Below are positions 18,097 to 26,900 of a stretch of DNA of 64,000 bases, piece after piece. Under the pieces are notes generated by a model. The model searched no databases. It was not told the origin of the DNA and worked only from the letters and a program-made list of their open reading frames with translations. Every line of letters begins with the position of its first letter. Position 1 is the stretch's first letter. A program made the translations under genes and the position numbers. Source of the stretch: Thermohalobaculum sp039822785 (GTDB lineage: Bacteria; Pseudomonadota; Alphaproteobacteria; Rhodobacterales; Rhodobacteraceae); contig JBCBMO010000006.1 of NCBI GenBank assembly GCA_039822785.1, positions 62,001-126,000 of the forward strand, read 5' to 3'.

Positions 18097-20379
18097 TTAT
18101 CCCATGCGAAACCGCGTCGTCTCCGGCGCGAGGCACAGACCGTCGGCACAGACCTGCAGGCTGAGGGCGATCTCGCTGGCGCCTTCCTCGGGCACAAGAT
18201 CGATGACCACCGTGCCGTCCCAGACATCGAAGGTCTCGCCGCCGGCGAAGGCCGGGCTGAGCGGTCGGCCCGGGGGCAGCGCCGCCTCCGCGCCCTCGAT
18301 GCGGATGCCAGATACCGCGGCCTCGCCCTCTCCGGCGCTGACGAGCGCGATATGCCAGGCCTCGGCGATGCGCAGGGTGAGTTGCCAGCGGCCGGGCTGG
18401 TCCGGCTCCCGCGTCAGACGCAGGCGCACGGCGCCGGAGGCCACGCTGCGGCGATACCCGCTCTCGCCTGCCTCCACCAGCCGGGCGGCGGCGACCACGT
18501 CAGGGCGCACCAGCGGCATCTGCACCAGGGCGCCGGCGAGCGCGGAGACGACGCCGCGGGCCCGGGCCGCATGGGTCAGCACGGGGTCGGGGGCCGGCAG
18601 GCGGTAGGAAAGGCGGGCGAAGAGTTCCGCCAGGCTGCTCTCACCCGCCGGGGTCGCACCGTCCTGGCTCTCGTAGATCGGGCCGAGCGGGCCGTCCTCC
18701 GCCGCCATGCGGAACCGCCCGGTGTCGTCGGCAAACAGCGCCACGGCGGCCTCCGCCAGGCTGACGGCACGCTGGAGCCAGGGCAGATCGCCAGTGGCGT
18801 CATGCAGCGCCAGGAACCCCAGGCCGGTCCAGGCATAGTCCTCCACCAGCCCCGGTTCGGCAAACCCCTCGCCGGCCAGCCGCGCCAGCCGCGATCCGTC
18901 CCAGTGCAGATCCCAGAGCGCATTGCCCGCCGCAGCGGCCGCCTCGACCAGATCGGCACGGCCAAGGGCCTCGCCGCCCTCCGCCAGCGCGCGGATCATG
19001 AGGCCGTTCCAGCTCGCGATGACCTTGTCGTCGCGGATTGGCCTGGGGCGGGCCTCCCGCGCCTGACGGAGCGTCTCCAACACGGGATCCAGCCGGTCGG
19101 TATCGACCTCGGCGCCCGGCGTCAGATGCGCGACCGCCCCCGCCTCGATGGTCGGCGGCTGGTCCAGGCCGAGGGTCACGATCGCCCATTCGGCCTCAGC
19201 ACCCAGCACGGTCAGGGCCTGCTCGGGGGTCCAAGCGTAGAACGCGCCCTCCTCCCGCTGGCCCTCGGCATCCAGGCTGTCGGCATCCTCGGCAGCATAG
19301 AACCGGCCGTCGGGGGCGCGCATGTCGCGCAGCACGTAGCCGAAGCAACGCTCCGCGGCGCGGGCCCAGGCGGCCTCTCCGGTGATCTCCCACCCCTCGA
19401 TCAGCGCGCGAGCGAGCTGGCCCTGGTTGTAGAGCATCTTCTCGAAGTGCGGCGTCCGCCAATTGGGGTCGACCGTATAGCGGTGAAAGCCACCACCCGC
19501 ATGGTCGTGCAGCCCGCCGGCCACCATGGCCGAGAGCGAATGCGCGGCGATGCCGAAGGCCGCGCCATCGCCGCTGCGCCGATAATGGTCGAGCTGCCAC
19601 AGCAGGAAGCTCTCCTGCGGGAACTGCTGGGAGTTGGAGAACCCGCCTTCCTCCGCGTTGTACATCTGCGCGAGTTGGGCGGAGAGCATCGCCTCGACCG
19701 ACGGCGGCAGGGAGGGATCCTGCGCCGCATCCGAGCGCCCGGCCCCCATGCGCTGCACGGCGGAGGAAAGCTGGTCCGCCACGCGATCCACGTCGCCGCG
19801 CCTCTCGCGCCAGGCGGTGGCGACAGCGTCCAGCATCGCGATGAACTGCGGCTTGGGGAAGTAAGTGCCCGTGTGGAACGGCCGGCCGTCCGGCGTCAGC
19901 CAGACCGAGTTCGGCCAGCCCGCGTGCCCCTGCTGAAGCTGGGTCGCGGTGATGTAGATCTGGTCGAGATCCGGCCGCTGCTCCCGGTCGAGCTTCACCG
20001 GCATGAAATGGACGTTCAGGAGCGCCGCGACCTGTTCGTCGTCAAAGCTCTCCTCCTCCATCACATGGCACCAATGGCAGGTGGCATAGCCAACCGAGAG
20101 GAAGATCGGCATGTCACGCGCCGCTGCCGCTGCCAGCGTGGCATCCGACCAGGGATGCCAGTCGACCGGATTGTGGGCGTGCTGGCGAAGATAGGGCGAG
20201 GCCTCCCGGATCAGGCGGTTGACGAAGCGTGCCCGCCCCTCGGCATCCAGCAGATGGGTGCGGGGCGTGTATCCCGGCCCCAGCCCGCGCCAAGTCTCCT
20301 CCAGCGCCGCGGTGACATCGGGGCCGCGCTCGGCACCGGGCGGCTGCTCGGTTGTGGGCTTCGTGGTGCTGAAGTCCAT
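18097..20379 (-). CDS. DUF255 thioredoxin-fold protein (YyaL/spermatogenesis-associated 20-like)
   Basis: A 760-residue protein. Residues 50-180 are a thioredoxin-like DUF255 domain with the signature SPYLRQHAHNPVDWHPW and a CHWC redox pair (Cys101 and Cys104). Residues 230-580 form an alpha/alpha-toroid region resembling N-acylglucosamine 2-epimerase (AGGGFHRYTVDPNWRTPHFEKMLYNQ, quoted in part: GGGFHRYTVDPNWRTPHFEK). The last 90 residues contain CADGLCLAPET, reminiscent of the cysteine strand in the N-terminal domain of DsbD. There is no signal peptide, so it should be cytoplasmic. The reaction is unknown. GGGGGA lies upstream of the ATG. Confidence 0.9.
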   Translation of the reverse strand: MDFSTTKPTTEQPPGAERGPDVTAALEETWRGLGPGYTPRTHLLDAEGRARFVNRLIREASPYLRQHAHNPVDWHPWSDATLAAAAARDMPIFLSVGYATCHWCHVMEEESFDDEQVAALLNVHFMPVKLDREQRPDLDQIYITATQLQQGHAGWPNSVWLTPDGRPFHTGTYFPKPQFIAMLDAVATAWRERRGDVDRVADQLSSAVQRMGAGRSDAAQDPSLPPSVEAMLSAQLAQMYNAEEGGFSNSQQFPQESFLLWQLDHYRRSGDGAAFGIAAHSLSAMVAGGLHDHAGGGFHRYTVDPNWRTPHFEKMLYNQGQLARALIEGWEITGEAAWARAAERCFGYVLRDMRAPDGRFYAAEDADSLDAEGQREEGAFYAWTPEQALTVLGAEAEWAIVTLGLDQPPTIEAGAVAHLTPGAEVDTDRLDPVLETLRQAREARPRPIRDDKVIASWNGLMIRALAEGGEALGRADLVEAAAAAGNALWDLHWDGSRLARLAGEGFAEPGLVEDYAWTGLGFLALHDATGDLPWLQRAVSLAEAAVALFADDTGRFRMAAEDGPLGPIYESQDGATPAGESSLAELFARLSYRLPAPDPVLTHAARARGVVSALAGALVQMPLVRPDVVAAARLVEAGESGYRRSVASGAVRLRLTREPDQPGRWQLTLRIAEAWHIALVSAGEGEAAVSGIRIEGAEAALPPGRPLSPAFAGGETFDVWDGTVVIDLVPEEGASEIALSLQVCADGLCLAPETTRFRMG

Positions 20380-20517
20380 GAAACGTCCCCCGGAAAGGCG
20401 AAAAGCGGTCGATTCTCGCTCGGGCGGAGCCTAGCGCCCTTTCGTCCTGCGATAAGACGAAACCGGACATGGCGCGACGCTTTACAGCGGCCGCCCGGCA
20501 GGGCTACCCCCGCGGCC

Positions 20518-21273
20518 ATGGAGTTCTCGACGGAACAGGCCGGCCTGCAGCGCCGGATGGCGGCGACCCGCGACCTGGCGCAGCGGCGGCTGGCGGTGAT
20601 GCATGAGCTGGGCGCTCACCGCGGCGCGCGGGTGCTGGAGATCGGCTGCGGCGCAGGGCTTTTGCTGCGGGACATTGCACTGGCGACCGGCCCGCATGGG
20701 CTGGCGGCGGGGATCGATCTGCTGCCGGATCAGGTGGCCGCCGCCCGTGCTGCCATCGGCGGGGTCCCCGGCGCGCGGGCCGACAAGGGCGATGCGGGCG
20801 CACTCGACTGGCCCGACGGTACCTTCGACGCTGGCGTGGCCACCCATGTGCTGGAGTATCTGGACACGCCCGAGCGCGCGCTGGCCGAGATGCGCCGCGT
20901 GCTGAAGCCGGGCGGGCGCCTCGTCATCGTCGCCACCAACTGGGACGCCGATTTCTGGCATGGGGTCGAGGAGGCGGTGGCCGCCCCTGCCCTGCAGGCC
21001 TGGCGCGCGGCGATGCCCTGGCCGAACCTGCCGGCCAAGCTGGGGCCGATCCTGCTGGCCCAGGGCTTCGGCGCGCTGCGCCAGGTGCCGCTGCCGGTGG
21101 TCAACACCGGGCTGGCGGACGACGCGCTGGCCCCCTGGATGGCGCGCCTGATCGCGGCGGAGGCCGGGGCACCGGCCGGACCCGCCTGGCTCGCCGCGCT
21201 GACCGAGGCGGACGAGAAGGGCGAGCTCTTCTACTCCTCCGTCCCCATCCTCACCGTCGCCACGGCCATCTGA
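20518..21273 (+). CDS. SAM-dependent methyltransferase (class I)
   Basis: A 251-residue class I methyltransferase. Motif I is VLEIGCGAG near residue 40, followed by GIDLLPDQ at the end of strand two, FDAGVATHVLEYLDTPERAL (motif II/III region) and RVLKPGGRLVIVATNWD, which closely match ubiquinone/arsenite-type methyltransferases. The substrate is not evident. The gene is divergent from the DUF255 gene and is the first of a tight three-gene unit: the PaiB gene starts one base after its stop, so they should be co-translated. Confidence 0.87.
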   Translation: MEFSTEQAGLQRRMAATRDLAQRRLAVMHELGAHRGARVLEIGCGAGLLLRDIALATGPHGLAAGIDLLPDQVAAARAAIGGVPGARADKGDAGALDWPDGTFDAGVATHVLEYLDTPERALAEMRRVLKPGGRLVIVATNWDADFWHGVEEAVAAPALQAWRAAMPWPNLPAKLGPILLAQGFGALRQVPLPVVNTGLADDALAPWMARLIAAEAGAPAGPAWLAALTEADEKGELFYSSVPILTVATAI

Positions 21274-21274
21274 C

Positions 21275-21898
21275 ATGCATCCCAACCCCGCCTTTCGCGG
21301 CCAGCCCGAGACGGAGGCCGCCGCCATGGCCCGCCACCGCGGCTTTGGCGTGCTGACCGCGAGCACCGCCGAGGGCCCGCTCGCCGCCCATGTGCCCTTC
21401 CTGCTGGCCGAGGACGCGACGGCGCTGGAGGCGCATCTCGTCCGCTCCAACCCGCTGGCGCGCGCGCTGCGCGACGGGCCGCTGCCGGCGATGATGATCG
21501 TCTCGGGCGCCGATGCCTATGTCTCGCCCGACTGGTACGGCGAGGACGACAAGGTCCCGACCTGGAACTATGTGGCGGTGCACGTGAGGGGCACGCTGGC
21601 ACTGTCGACCATGGACCTGCGCGGCCACCTGGACCGGGTCTCGGCGCATTTCGAGGGGCAGCTCGCCGGCAAGACGCCCTGGAAGACCGACAAGATGAGT
21701 GCGGATGCCTTGCAGAAGATGATGCGCCAGATCCTGCCGGTCGAGATGCGCGTGGACAGCATCGCCTCCACCGTGAAGCTCAACCAGAACCGCAGCGACG
21801 CGGCCCGCCATGGCGCGGCCGCGGCGATCGCGGCGGGCGGCACGCCGGGGCTTCAGACAGTCGAGATCGCGGCGATGATGCGTGCCCTCGATGACTGA
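21275..21898 (+). CDS. FMN-binding negative transcriptional regulator, PaiB family
   Basis: A 207-residue FMN-binding split-barrel protein of the PaiB family. It begins MHPNPAFRG and contains AAHVPFLL, VSPDWYGEDDKVPTWNYVAV and LVRSNPLARAL, characteristic of PaiB. Bacillus PaiB represses sporulation and protease genes; other members may be flavin enzymes, so regulator is a family label only. It starts one base after the methyltransferase stop and overlaps the following GNAT gene, making a coupled unit. PaiB-GNAT pairing recalls paiAB, where PaiA is an N-acetyltransferase. Confidence 0.9.
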   Translation: MHPNPAFRGQPETEAAAMARHRGFGVLTASTAEGPLAAHVPFLLAEDATALEAHLVRSNPLARALRDGPLPAMMIVSGADAYVSPDWYGEDDKVPTWNYVAVHVRGTLALSTMDLRGHLDRVSAHFEGQLAGKTPWKTDKMSADALQKMMRQILPVEMRVDSIASTVKLNQNRSDAARHGAAAAIAAGGTPGLQTVEIAAMMRALDD

Positions 21899-22457
21899 GC
21901 AAGCCGCGGCACGCCTGCGGGCGGTCGAGATGCCCCCATCGCCGGCGGACCGGGCAGCGCTGGAGGTCTGCATGACCGCCCTCAACGATTTCGAGCGGAC
22001 GCTGGATGACAACCGCGAGGACGGCGCCGCCATGGCCGCCGACCACATCGAGGCCCTGGTGAAGGAGGTGGCGCGCGCGGGCGGCGGCATGATCCTGGCC
22101 GAGGACCAGGCGACCGCGACCGGCGGCGGGCCCTGCGGCTTCATCGTCTACGCCATGCAGACGGAGTTCGGCCGCTTCGTCGCGCCACAGAACCAGCACT
22201 ACGGCCTGATCAGCGATCTTTGGGTAGCGCCCCGCGCACGCCGACAGGGGGTGGCCCAGGCGCTGATCGCGGCGGCCGAAGAAGGCTTGCTGACGCTCGG
22301 CGCAGGGCGGATCGAGGTCGGCGCGCTCTGGGACAATGCCGGTGCCCGAGCACTCTATGCCGCCGCAGGCTACGCGCCCTCGGCGGTTACGATGGTGAAG
22401 CGGGTGGCACCGCCGGGTTCGCCCGCTCCACGTCCTCAGCCGCCGGGGGCTCGGTGA
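21891..22457 (+). CDS. GNAT family N-acetyltransferase
   Basis: A 188-residue acetyltransferase of the GNAT fold. The acetyl-CoA loop is visible as DLWVAPRARRQGVAQALI, followed by NAGARALYAAAGY near the C-terminus. The ATG at 21891 overlaps the PaiB stop by eight bases; an in-frame GTG nine bases earlier is an alternative. Its last 71 bases overlap, tail to tail, the 3' end of the Kef-type gene on the other strand. By analogy to PaiA it may acetylate polyamines, which is inference from the PaiB neighbour. Confidence 0.87.
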   Translation: MTEQAAARLRAVEMPPSPADRAALEVCMTALNDFERTLDDNREDGAAMAADHIEALVKEVARAGGGMILAEDQATATGGGPCGFIVYAMQTEFGRFVAPQNQHYGLISDLWVAPRARRQGVAQALIAAAEEGLLTLGAGRIEVGALWDNAGARALYAAAGYAPSAVTMVKRVAPPGSPAPRPQPPGAR

Positions 22458-24315
22458 TCGCAGGCTCGGCGGGCTTAGGCGCGCCAGATGGCGCGGGACC
22501 CGTGACCGGGGCCATGCCGGGTTTGCGGGCATAGCCCGGCCCCTTCTGGGCGCCGACGCGGTCATCCTCCAGGGTGAATTGCTCGCGCATCTTCTCCACC
22601 CCACCACGCGCGCCGAATTCGGCCTGCAGGTGCAGAAGCTGGGTATCGCGGCGGCGGAATTCCTCGACCGCCTCCTCCGCCACGGCGCCGTCGCCCATGA
22701 CCTCCAGCGCCTGGCGCGCCAGTTCGATGGAGCTTTCGAACATCTCGCGCACGACGCCGGTCGCGCCCAGTTTCTCCAGCCGGTTCTGCTCGAACCGGTC
22801 GGCGGCGCGGCAGAAGATCGGGGTCTGCGGCAAGCGGGCGCGAAGCTTGATCAGCGCCCGCGCCACCGCTTCGGGGTCATCGCCACACAGGAAGATCGCC
22901 TTCGCCTCACCGGCCGCGGCCAGCTTGATCAGGTCGGAGCGGCGCAGATCGCCGAAGAAGACCTTGTCGCCGAAGGTCTGCGCGATGCGGATCCGTTCGG
23001 GGTCGTTATCGATCAGCGTGACCTCGTAGCCGCGCAGGCGCAGCAGCCGCGCCACGACCTGTCCGAAGCGCCCGAAGCCCGCCACGACCACGGGCGCGGG
23101 CTTCTCCACGGCGCTCGCGTGCTCGACCCCGTCCATGTTCTGGGTATTGGTCTCGGTCAGCCGGTCGGCCAGCAGCATCGCGAGCGGGGTCATGACCATG
23201 GTCAGCACCACGACCGCCGCGATGACCGTCCCGATCTCCGACCCCACCAGGCCCAGGGCGGTGCTGAGGCCGAGGATGACGAAGCCGAACTCACCACCCT
23301 GCCCCAGCAACATCGATATGTGGAAGGCATCGCGCCAGCTTGAGCCCGACATCCAGGTGAGCACGAAGATGAACAGGCTCTTGCCGGCGTAGAGCACGAA
23401 GGCGCAGAGGATGATGACCAGCCACCACTCCGCCACCGTGGCCCAGTTCACCGTCATGCCCACCGACATGAAGAACAGGCCCAGGAAAAGGGAGCGGAAA
23501 GGCTCGATGTCCGCCTCGAGCTGATGGCGGAACTCGGATTCGGCCAGCAGCACCCCGGCCAGGAAGGCGCCCATGGCCATCGACAGCCCGGCCGCCTGCA
23601 TGGCTGCCGCGGCGAGGACCACCACCAACAGGGCGGTCGCGGTAAAGATCTCCTCGGTCTTGGACAGCGCGATGGCGCGGAACAGCGGCGTCAGCCCGTA
23701 GCGGCCGAGCAGGATGACCGCAGCGACAGCACCCAGCGCCATGCCGACCTGTTGCCACACGGGCTGTCCGCTTTCCCCCGTGGGCGCGAGGAAGGCCACC
23801 AGCGCCAGCAGCGGCACGATGGCTAGATCCTGGAACAGCAGGATCGAGAAGGCCCGGTCCCCATGCGCGGTCGTCAGCTCGCCCCGGTCGCGCAGGATCT
23901 GCACCGCAAAGGCCGTGGAGGACAGCGCCAGCGCCGCGCCAATGGCCACCGAGGCCTGCCAGCCGAGCGGCGAGAAATACAGGATCGTGCCCGCGAGCAG
24001 CACCGAGGTCAGCGCAACCTGTGCAAGGCCGAGCCCGAAGATCTCCATCCGCAGCCGCCAGAGCCGCGACGGACGCAATTCGAGTCCGATGACGAACAGC
24101 AGCAGCACGACCCCGAATTCGGCGACATGGCGGATGCTGTCCGCGTCGGTCACGAAGCCCAGCGTGTAGGGGCCGATCAGCGTGCCGGCGGCGAGATACC
24201 CCAGGACCGAGCCGAGGCCGAGGCGCTTGAACAGCGGCACGGCCACGACCGCGGCGCCCAGGAAGACCGCCGCACCGGCCAGCAGAGGATCGATACCGGC
24301 TTCGACTGCGGCCAT
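22387..24315 (-). CDS. Kef-type cation:proton antiporter (CPA2) with RCK domain
   Basis: A 642-residue inner-membrane antiporter of the CPA2 family, which exchanges K+ (or Na+) for protons. Residues 1-390 hold about 12 membrane helices with family motifs GYLAAGTLIGPYTLG, LLLFVIGLEL, LSSTAFAVQIL, FQDLAIVPLLAL and GQGGEFGFVI. A Rossmann RCK domain follows (VVVAGFGRFGQVVARLL, then DNDPERI). A charged helix and a Pro/Ala-rich tail of about 100 residues complete it. It resembles KefB/KefC, but whether it is glutathione-gated is not clear and no KefF/KefG ancillary gene is adjacent. The C-terminal tail overlaps the GNAT gene on the opposite strand by 71 bases. Confidence 0.93.
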   Translation of the reverse strand: MAAVEAGIDPLLAGAAVFLGAAVVAVPLFKRLGLGSVLGYLAAGTLIGPYTLGFVTDADSIRHVAEFGVVLLLFVIGLELRPSRLWRLRMEIFGLGLAQVALTSVLLAGTILYFSPLGWQASVAIGAALALSSTAFAVQILRDRGELTTAHGDRAFSILLFQDLAIVPLLALVAFLAPTGESGQPVWQQVGMALGAVAAVILLGRYGLTPLFRAIALSKTEEIFTATALLVVVLAAAAMQAAGLSMAMGAFLAGVLLAESEFRHQLEADIEPFRSLFLGLFFMSVGMTVNWATVAEWWLVIILCAFVLYAGKSLFIFVLTWMSGSSWRDAFHISMLLGQGGEFGFVILGLSTALGLVGSEIGTVIAAVVVLTMVMTPLAMLLADRLTETNTQNMDGVEHASAVEKPAPVVVAGFGRFGQVVARLLRLRGYEVTLIDNDPERIRIAQTFGDKVFFGDLRRSDLIKLAAAGEAKAIFLCGDDPEAVARALIKLRARLPQTPIFCRAADRFEQNRLEKLGATGVVREMFESSIELARQALEVMGDGAVAEEAVEEFRRRDTQLLHLQAEFGARGGVEKMREQFTLEDDRVGAQKGPGYARKPGMAPVTGPAPSGAPKPAEPAITEPPAAEDVERANPAVPPASPS

Positions 24316-24486
24316 GGGCTCAGCCGATCCGCCGCATGTCGGCGTTATGGCCGCTCGGCGCGGGCTGGTATGCCCGACCGGCGGTGAGGATCGTCAATGG
24401 TTCGGTCATGACTTCATTTTCGCCGCCTGCTGCCACGGCGCAACGAGAGAAACCGGCGGGTGGCCGAAAATGCCCGCGTTGGTTGC

Positions 24487-24921
24487 TTAATCGTCCTCGA
24501 TCGCCCGGCCCTCGCCGCCGAAACGCATGACGAGATAGGCGATGATCACACCTGCCACGGCCCCCTCCGGCACAAAGAGGATGGGCGAGGCGAGGATGCT
24601 GTCGGGCCCGAAGATCTCCGCCAGGAAATCGGCCATGAACTCATGGCCGAGCATGACGCAGAGCGCGTTCATCCAGGCCCCGACGAGCGCGCCGCGCACC
24701 CACCACGGCACGTGCCAGGGCAGCGCACCGCCATCGTCCAAAACCTCGAGCATGGCGATGATCGCGCCCAGCGTCGGGTACCAGAGCAGCACGCCCCACC
24801 GCGCCACCTCGGGCGCACCGGGGGTTATCAGCGGGATCAGCAGGAAGCCGGTGAGGCCGATCATCAACCCAACCATCTTCGCCACCGCAAGGCGTGTCAG
24901 CAATGTCGGACCTGGCTGCAT
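24487..24921 (-). CDS. Small four-helix membrane protein
   Basis: A 144-residue integral membrane protein. Hydrophobic segments lie near residues 13-35, 41-60, 74-92 and 105-130, with an acidic C-terminus (GRAIEDD). The first ATG (24921) lacks a ribosome binding site, and internal starts at residues 16 or 19 are possible. It resembles small membrane proteins found singly in alphaproteobacteria, with no known role. It lies between the Kef-type gene, on the same strand with a gap of about 170 bases, and metG, which diverges from it. Confidence 0.7.
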   Translation of the reverse strand: MQPGPTLLTRLAVAKMVGLMIGLTGFLLIPLITPGAPEVARWGVLLWYPTLGAIIAMLEVLDDGGALPWHVPWWVRGALVGAWMNALCVMLGHEFMADFLAEIFGPDSILASPILFVPEGAVAGVIIAYLVMRFGGEGRAIEDD

Positions 24922-25160
24922 CGTGCAGTGCTCAACAACTCTCGCAAATCGGGGTTAGCCATGAGGCTACCAGAGGCCCGAGGAGCGGCCCGAGGTCCAT
25001 ATCGTCGCGTTCCTGCTCGCGTGCAGTACTTTGCGCGTGACAGATGCGCGCGTCGGACCCCGTGCTGCAACCGATCGCCAAGTGGCGCCGATGCGCACGG
25101 TTTGATGCGGCGTGGCGAACCCGCTAGACCGGGCCTCGCCCTACTCACGAGGATCCTGTC

Positions 25161-26900
25161 ATGGCGCGCATCCTGGTCACCTCGGCCCTGCCGTACATCA
25201 ATGGCGTCAAGCACTTGGGGAATCTCGTTGGCTCGATGCTCCCGGGCTGCGCCTATACGCGCTACCTGCGCGCGCGCGGCCATGAGGTGCTGTATATCTG
25301 CGCCACCGACGAGCATGGGACCCCGGCGGAGCTGGCCGCCGCCAAGGCGGGCCAGGAAGTCGCCGCCTATTGCGCCGAGATGCACGAGACGCAAAAGCGC
25401 TTGGGCGAGGGCTTCCGCCTGTCCTTCGATCACTTCGGCCGCTCGTCCTCGGACCGCAATCATCGGCTGACCCAGCAGTTCGCGGCGCGCCTGGCCGATG
25501 CCGGGCTGATCGAGGAGGTGGCGGAGAAGCAGATCTACTCGAACTACGACAAGCGCTTCTTGCCGGACCGCTACGTGACCGGCACCTGCCCCAACTGCGG
25601 CTTCGACCGGGCGCGCGGCGACCAGTGCGAGAACTGCACCATGCAGCTCTCGCCCACCGATCTCATCAACCCGCGCTCCTCGATCTCCGGCTCGACGGAT
25701 CTGGAGGTGCGGGCGACGCGCCATCTCTACCTGCGCCAAAGCACCATGCGCGCACGGCTGTCCGAGTGGATCGACAGCAAGGCCGACTGGCCGATCCTGA
25801 CGACCTCGATCGCGAAGAAATGGCTGAACGACGGGGACGGGCTGCAGGACCGCTCGATCACCCGCGATCTGCACTGGGGCGTGCCCGTGCAGCGCGGCGA
25901 CGAGCCCTGGCCGGGGATGGAGGGTAAGGTCTTCTACGTCTGGTTCGACGCCCCCATCGCCTATATCGCCGCGACGGCCCAATGGGCGGATGCGACGGGC
26001 CAAGACGATGCGGCCTGGCAGCGGTGGTGGCGCGCCGACCGCGGCGCGGATGACGTCCGCTACGTTGAGTTCATGGCCAAGGACAACATCCCGTTCCATA
26101 CCCTCTCCTTCCCGGTCACCCTCATGGGCGCGAACCACGACGGGGCGGAGGACTGGAAGGTCGTCGACTATATCAAGGGCTTCAACTGGCTCACCTACGA
26201 CGGCGGCAAGTTCTCCACCTCCGAGGGGCGCGGGGTCTTCATGGACCAGGCGCTGGAGATCCTGCCGTCGGACTACTGGCGCTGGTGGCTGCTGTCGAAT
26301 GCGCCGGAAAGCGCGGATAGCGATTTCACCTGGGAAGCCTTCCAGGCCGGGGTGAACAAGGACCTGGCGGATGTCCTCGGCAACTTCGTGAGCCGCGTGA
26401 CGAAGTTCTGCCGCTCGAAGTTCGGCGAGGCGGTACCCGAAGGCGCCTACGCCCCGGCCGAGGCCGCCGTGACCGCCGCACTGGCCCAGCGCCTGGCGGC
26501 CTACGAAACGGCCTTCGAGGCGCTTGAAATCCGCCGTGCCGCACAAGAGCTGCGGGCCATCTGGGTGCTCGGCAACGAGTACCTGCAGGAGGCCGCCCCC
26601 TGGTCGGTGGTCAAGACCGATCCCGCGGCGGCGGGCGCCACTGTGCGCTACGCCCTCAACCTCACGCGCCTCTATGCGATCCTGTCGCGCCCCTTCATCC
26701 CCGACGCCTCGGACACGATCCTGCGCGCCCTGGGGATCGAGGATCACGCCATGGCCTGGCCCGACGATGCGGCGGCGGCGCTCGAGACCCTAAGCCCCGG
26801 CCACCCCTTCACGGTCCCCGACAACCTCTTCGCCAAGATCACCGACGAGGCCCGCGACGAGATGGCCGCCCGCTTCTCGGGTTCGATGAACGTGTCATGA
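25161..26900 (+). CDS. metG: Methionyl-tRNA synthetase
   Basis: A 579-residue class I aminoacyl-tRNA synthetase charging tRNA-Met. It starts MARILVTSALPYINGVKHLGN, where HLGN is the HIGH-type signature. A zinc knuckle follows as CPNCGFD and CENCTMQ. The KMSKS-equivalent loop reads KFSTSEGRG, the form with KFSTS seen in many alphaproteobacteria. The C-terminal helical anticodon-binding domain is complete; there is no fused dimerisation domain. GAGGATCC precedes the ATG. The last six bases overlap the stop of the ATPase gene on the opposite strand. Confidence 0.97.
   Translation: MARILVTSALPYINGVKHLGNLVGSMLPGCAYTRYLRARGHEVLYICATDEHGTPAELAAAKAGQEVAAYCAEMHETQKRLGEGFRLSFDHFGRSSSDRNHRLTQQFAARLADAGLIEEVAEKQIYSNYDKRFLPDRYVTGTCPNCGFDRARGDQCENCTMQLSPTDLINPRSSISGSTDLEVRATRHLYLRQSTMRARLSEWIDSKADWPILTTSIAKKWLNDGDGLQDRSITRDLHWGVPVQRGDEPWPGMEGKVFYVWFDAPIAYIAATAQWADATGQDDAAWQRWWRADRGADDVRYVEFMAKDNIPFHTLSFPVTLMGANHDGAEDWKVVDYIKGFNWLTYDGGKFSTSEGRGVFMDQALEILPSDYWRWWLLSNAPESADSDFTWEAFQAGVNKDLADVLGNFVSRVTKFCRSKFGEAVPEGAYAPAEAAVTAALAQRLAAYETAFEALEIRRAAQELRAIWVLGNEYLQEAAPWSVVKTDPAAAGATVRYALNLTRLYAILSRPFIPDASDTILRALGIEDHAMAWPDDAAAALETLSPGHPFTVPDNLFAKITDEARDEMAARFSGSMNVS

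Noticed and set aside
18049..20517. Very long plus-strand frame opposite the DUF255 gene, running into the methyltransferase
   Set aside because: Only the part from 20518 has a real protein signature; the rest mirrors the DUF255 gene on the other strand.
24950..24972. GGTTAGCC and GGCTACC as an operator shared with the ATPase palindrome
   Set aside because: Only a short TTAGCC core is common to both; likely chance.
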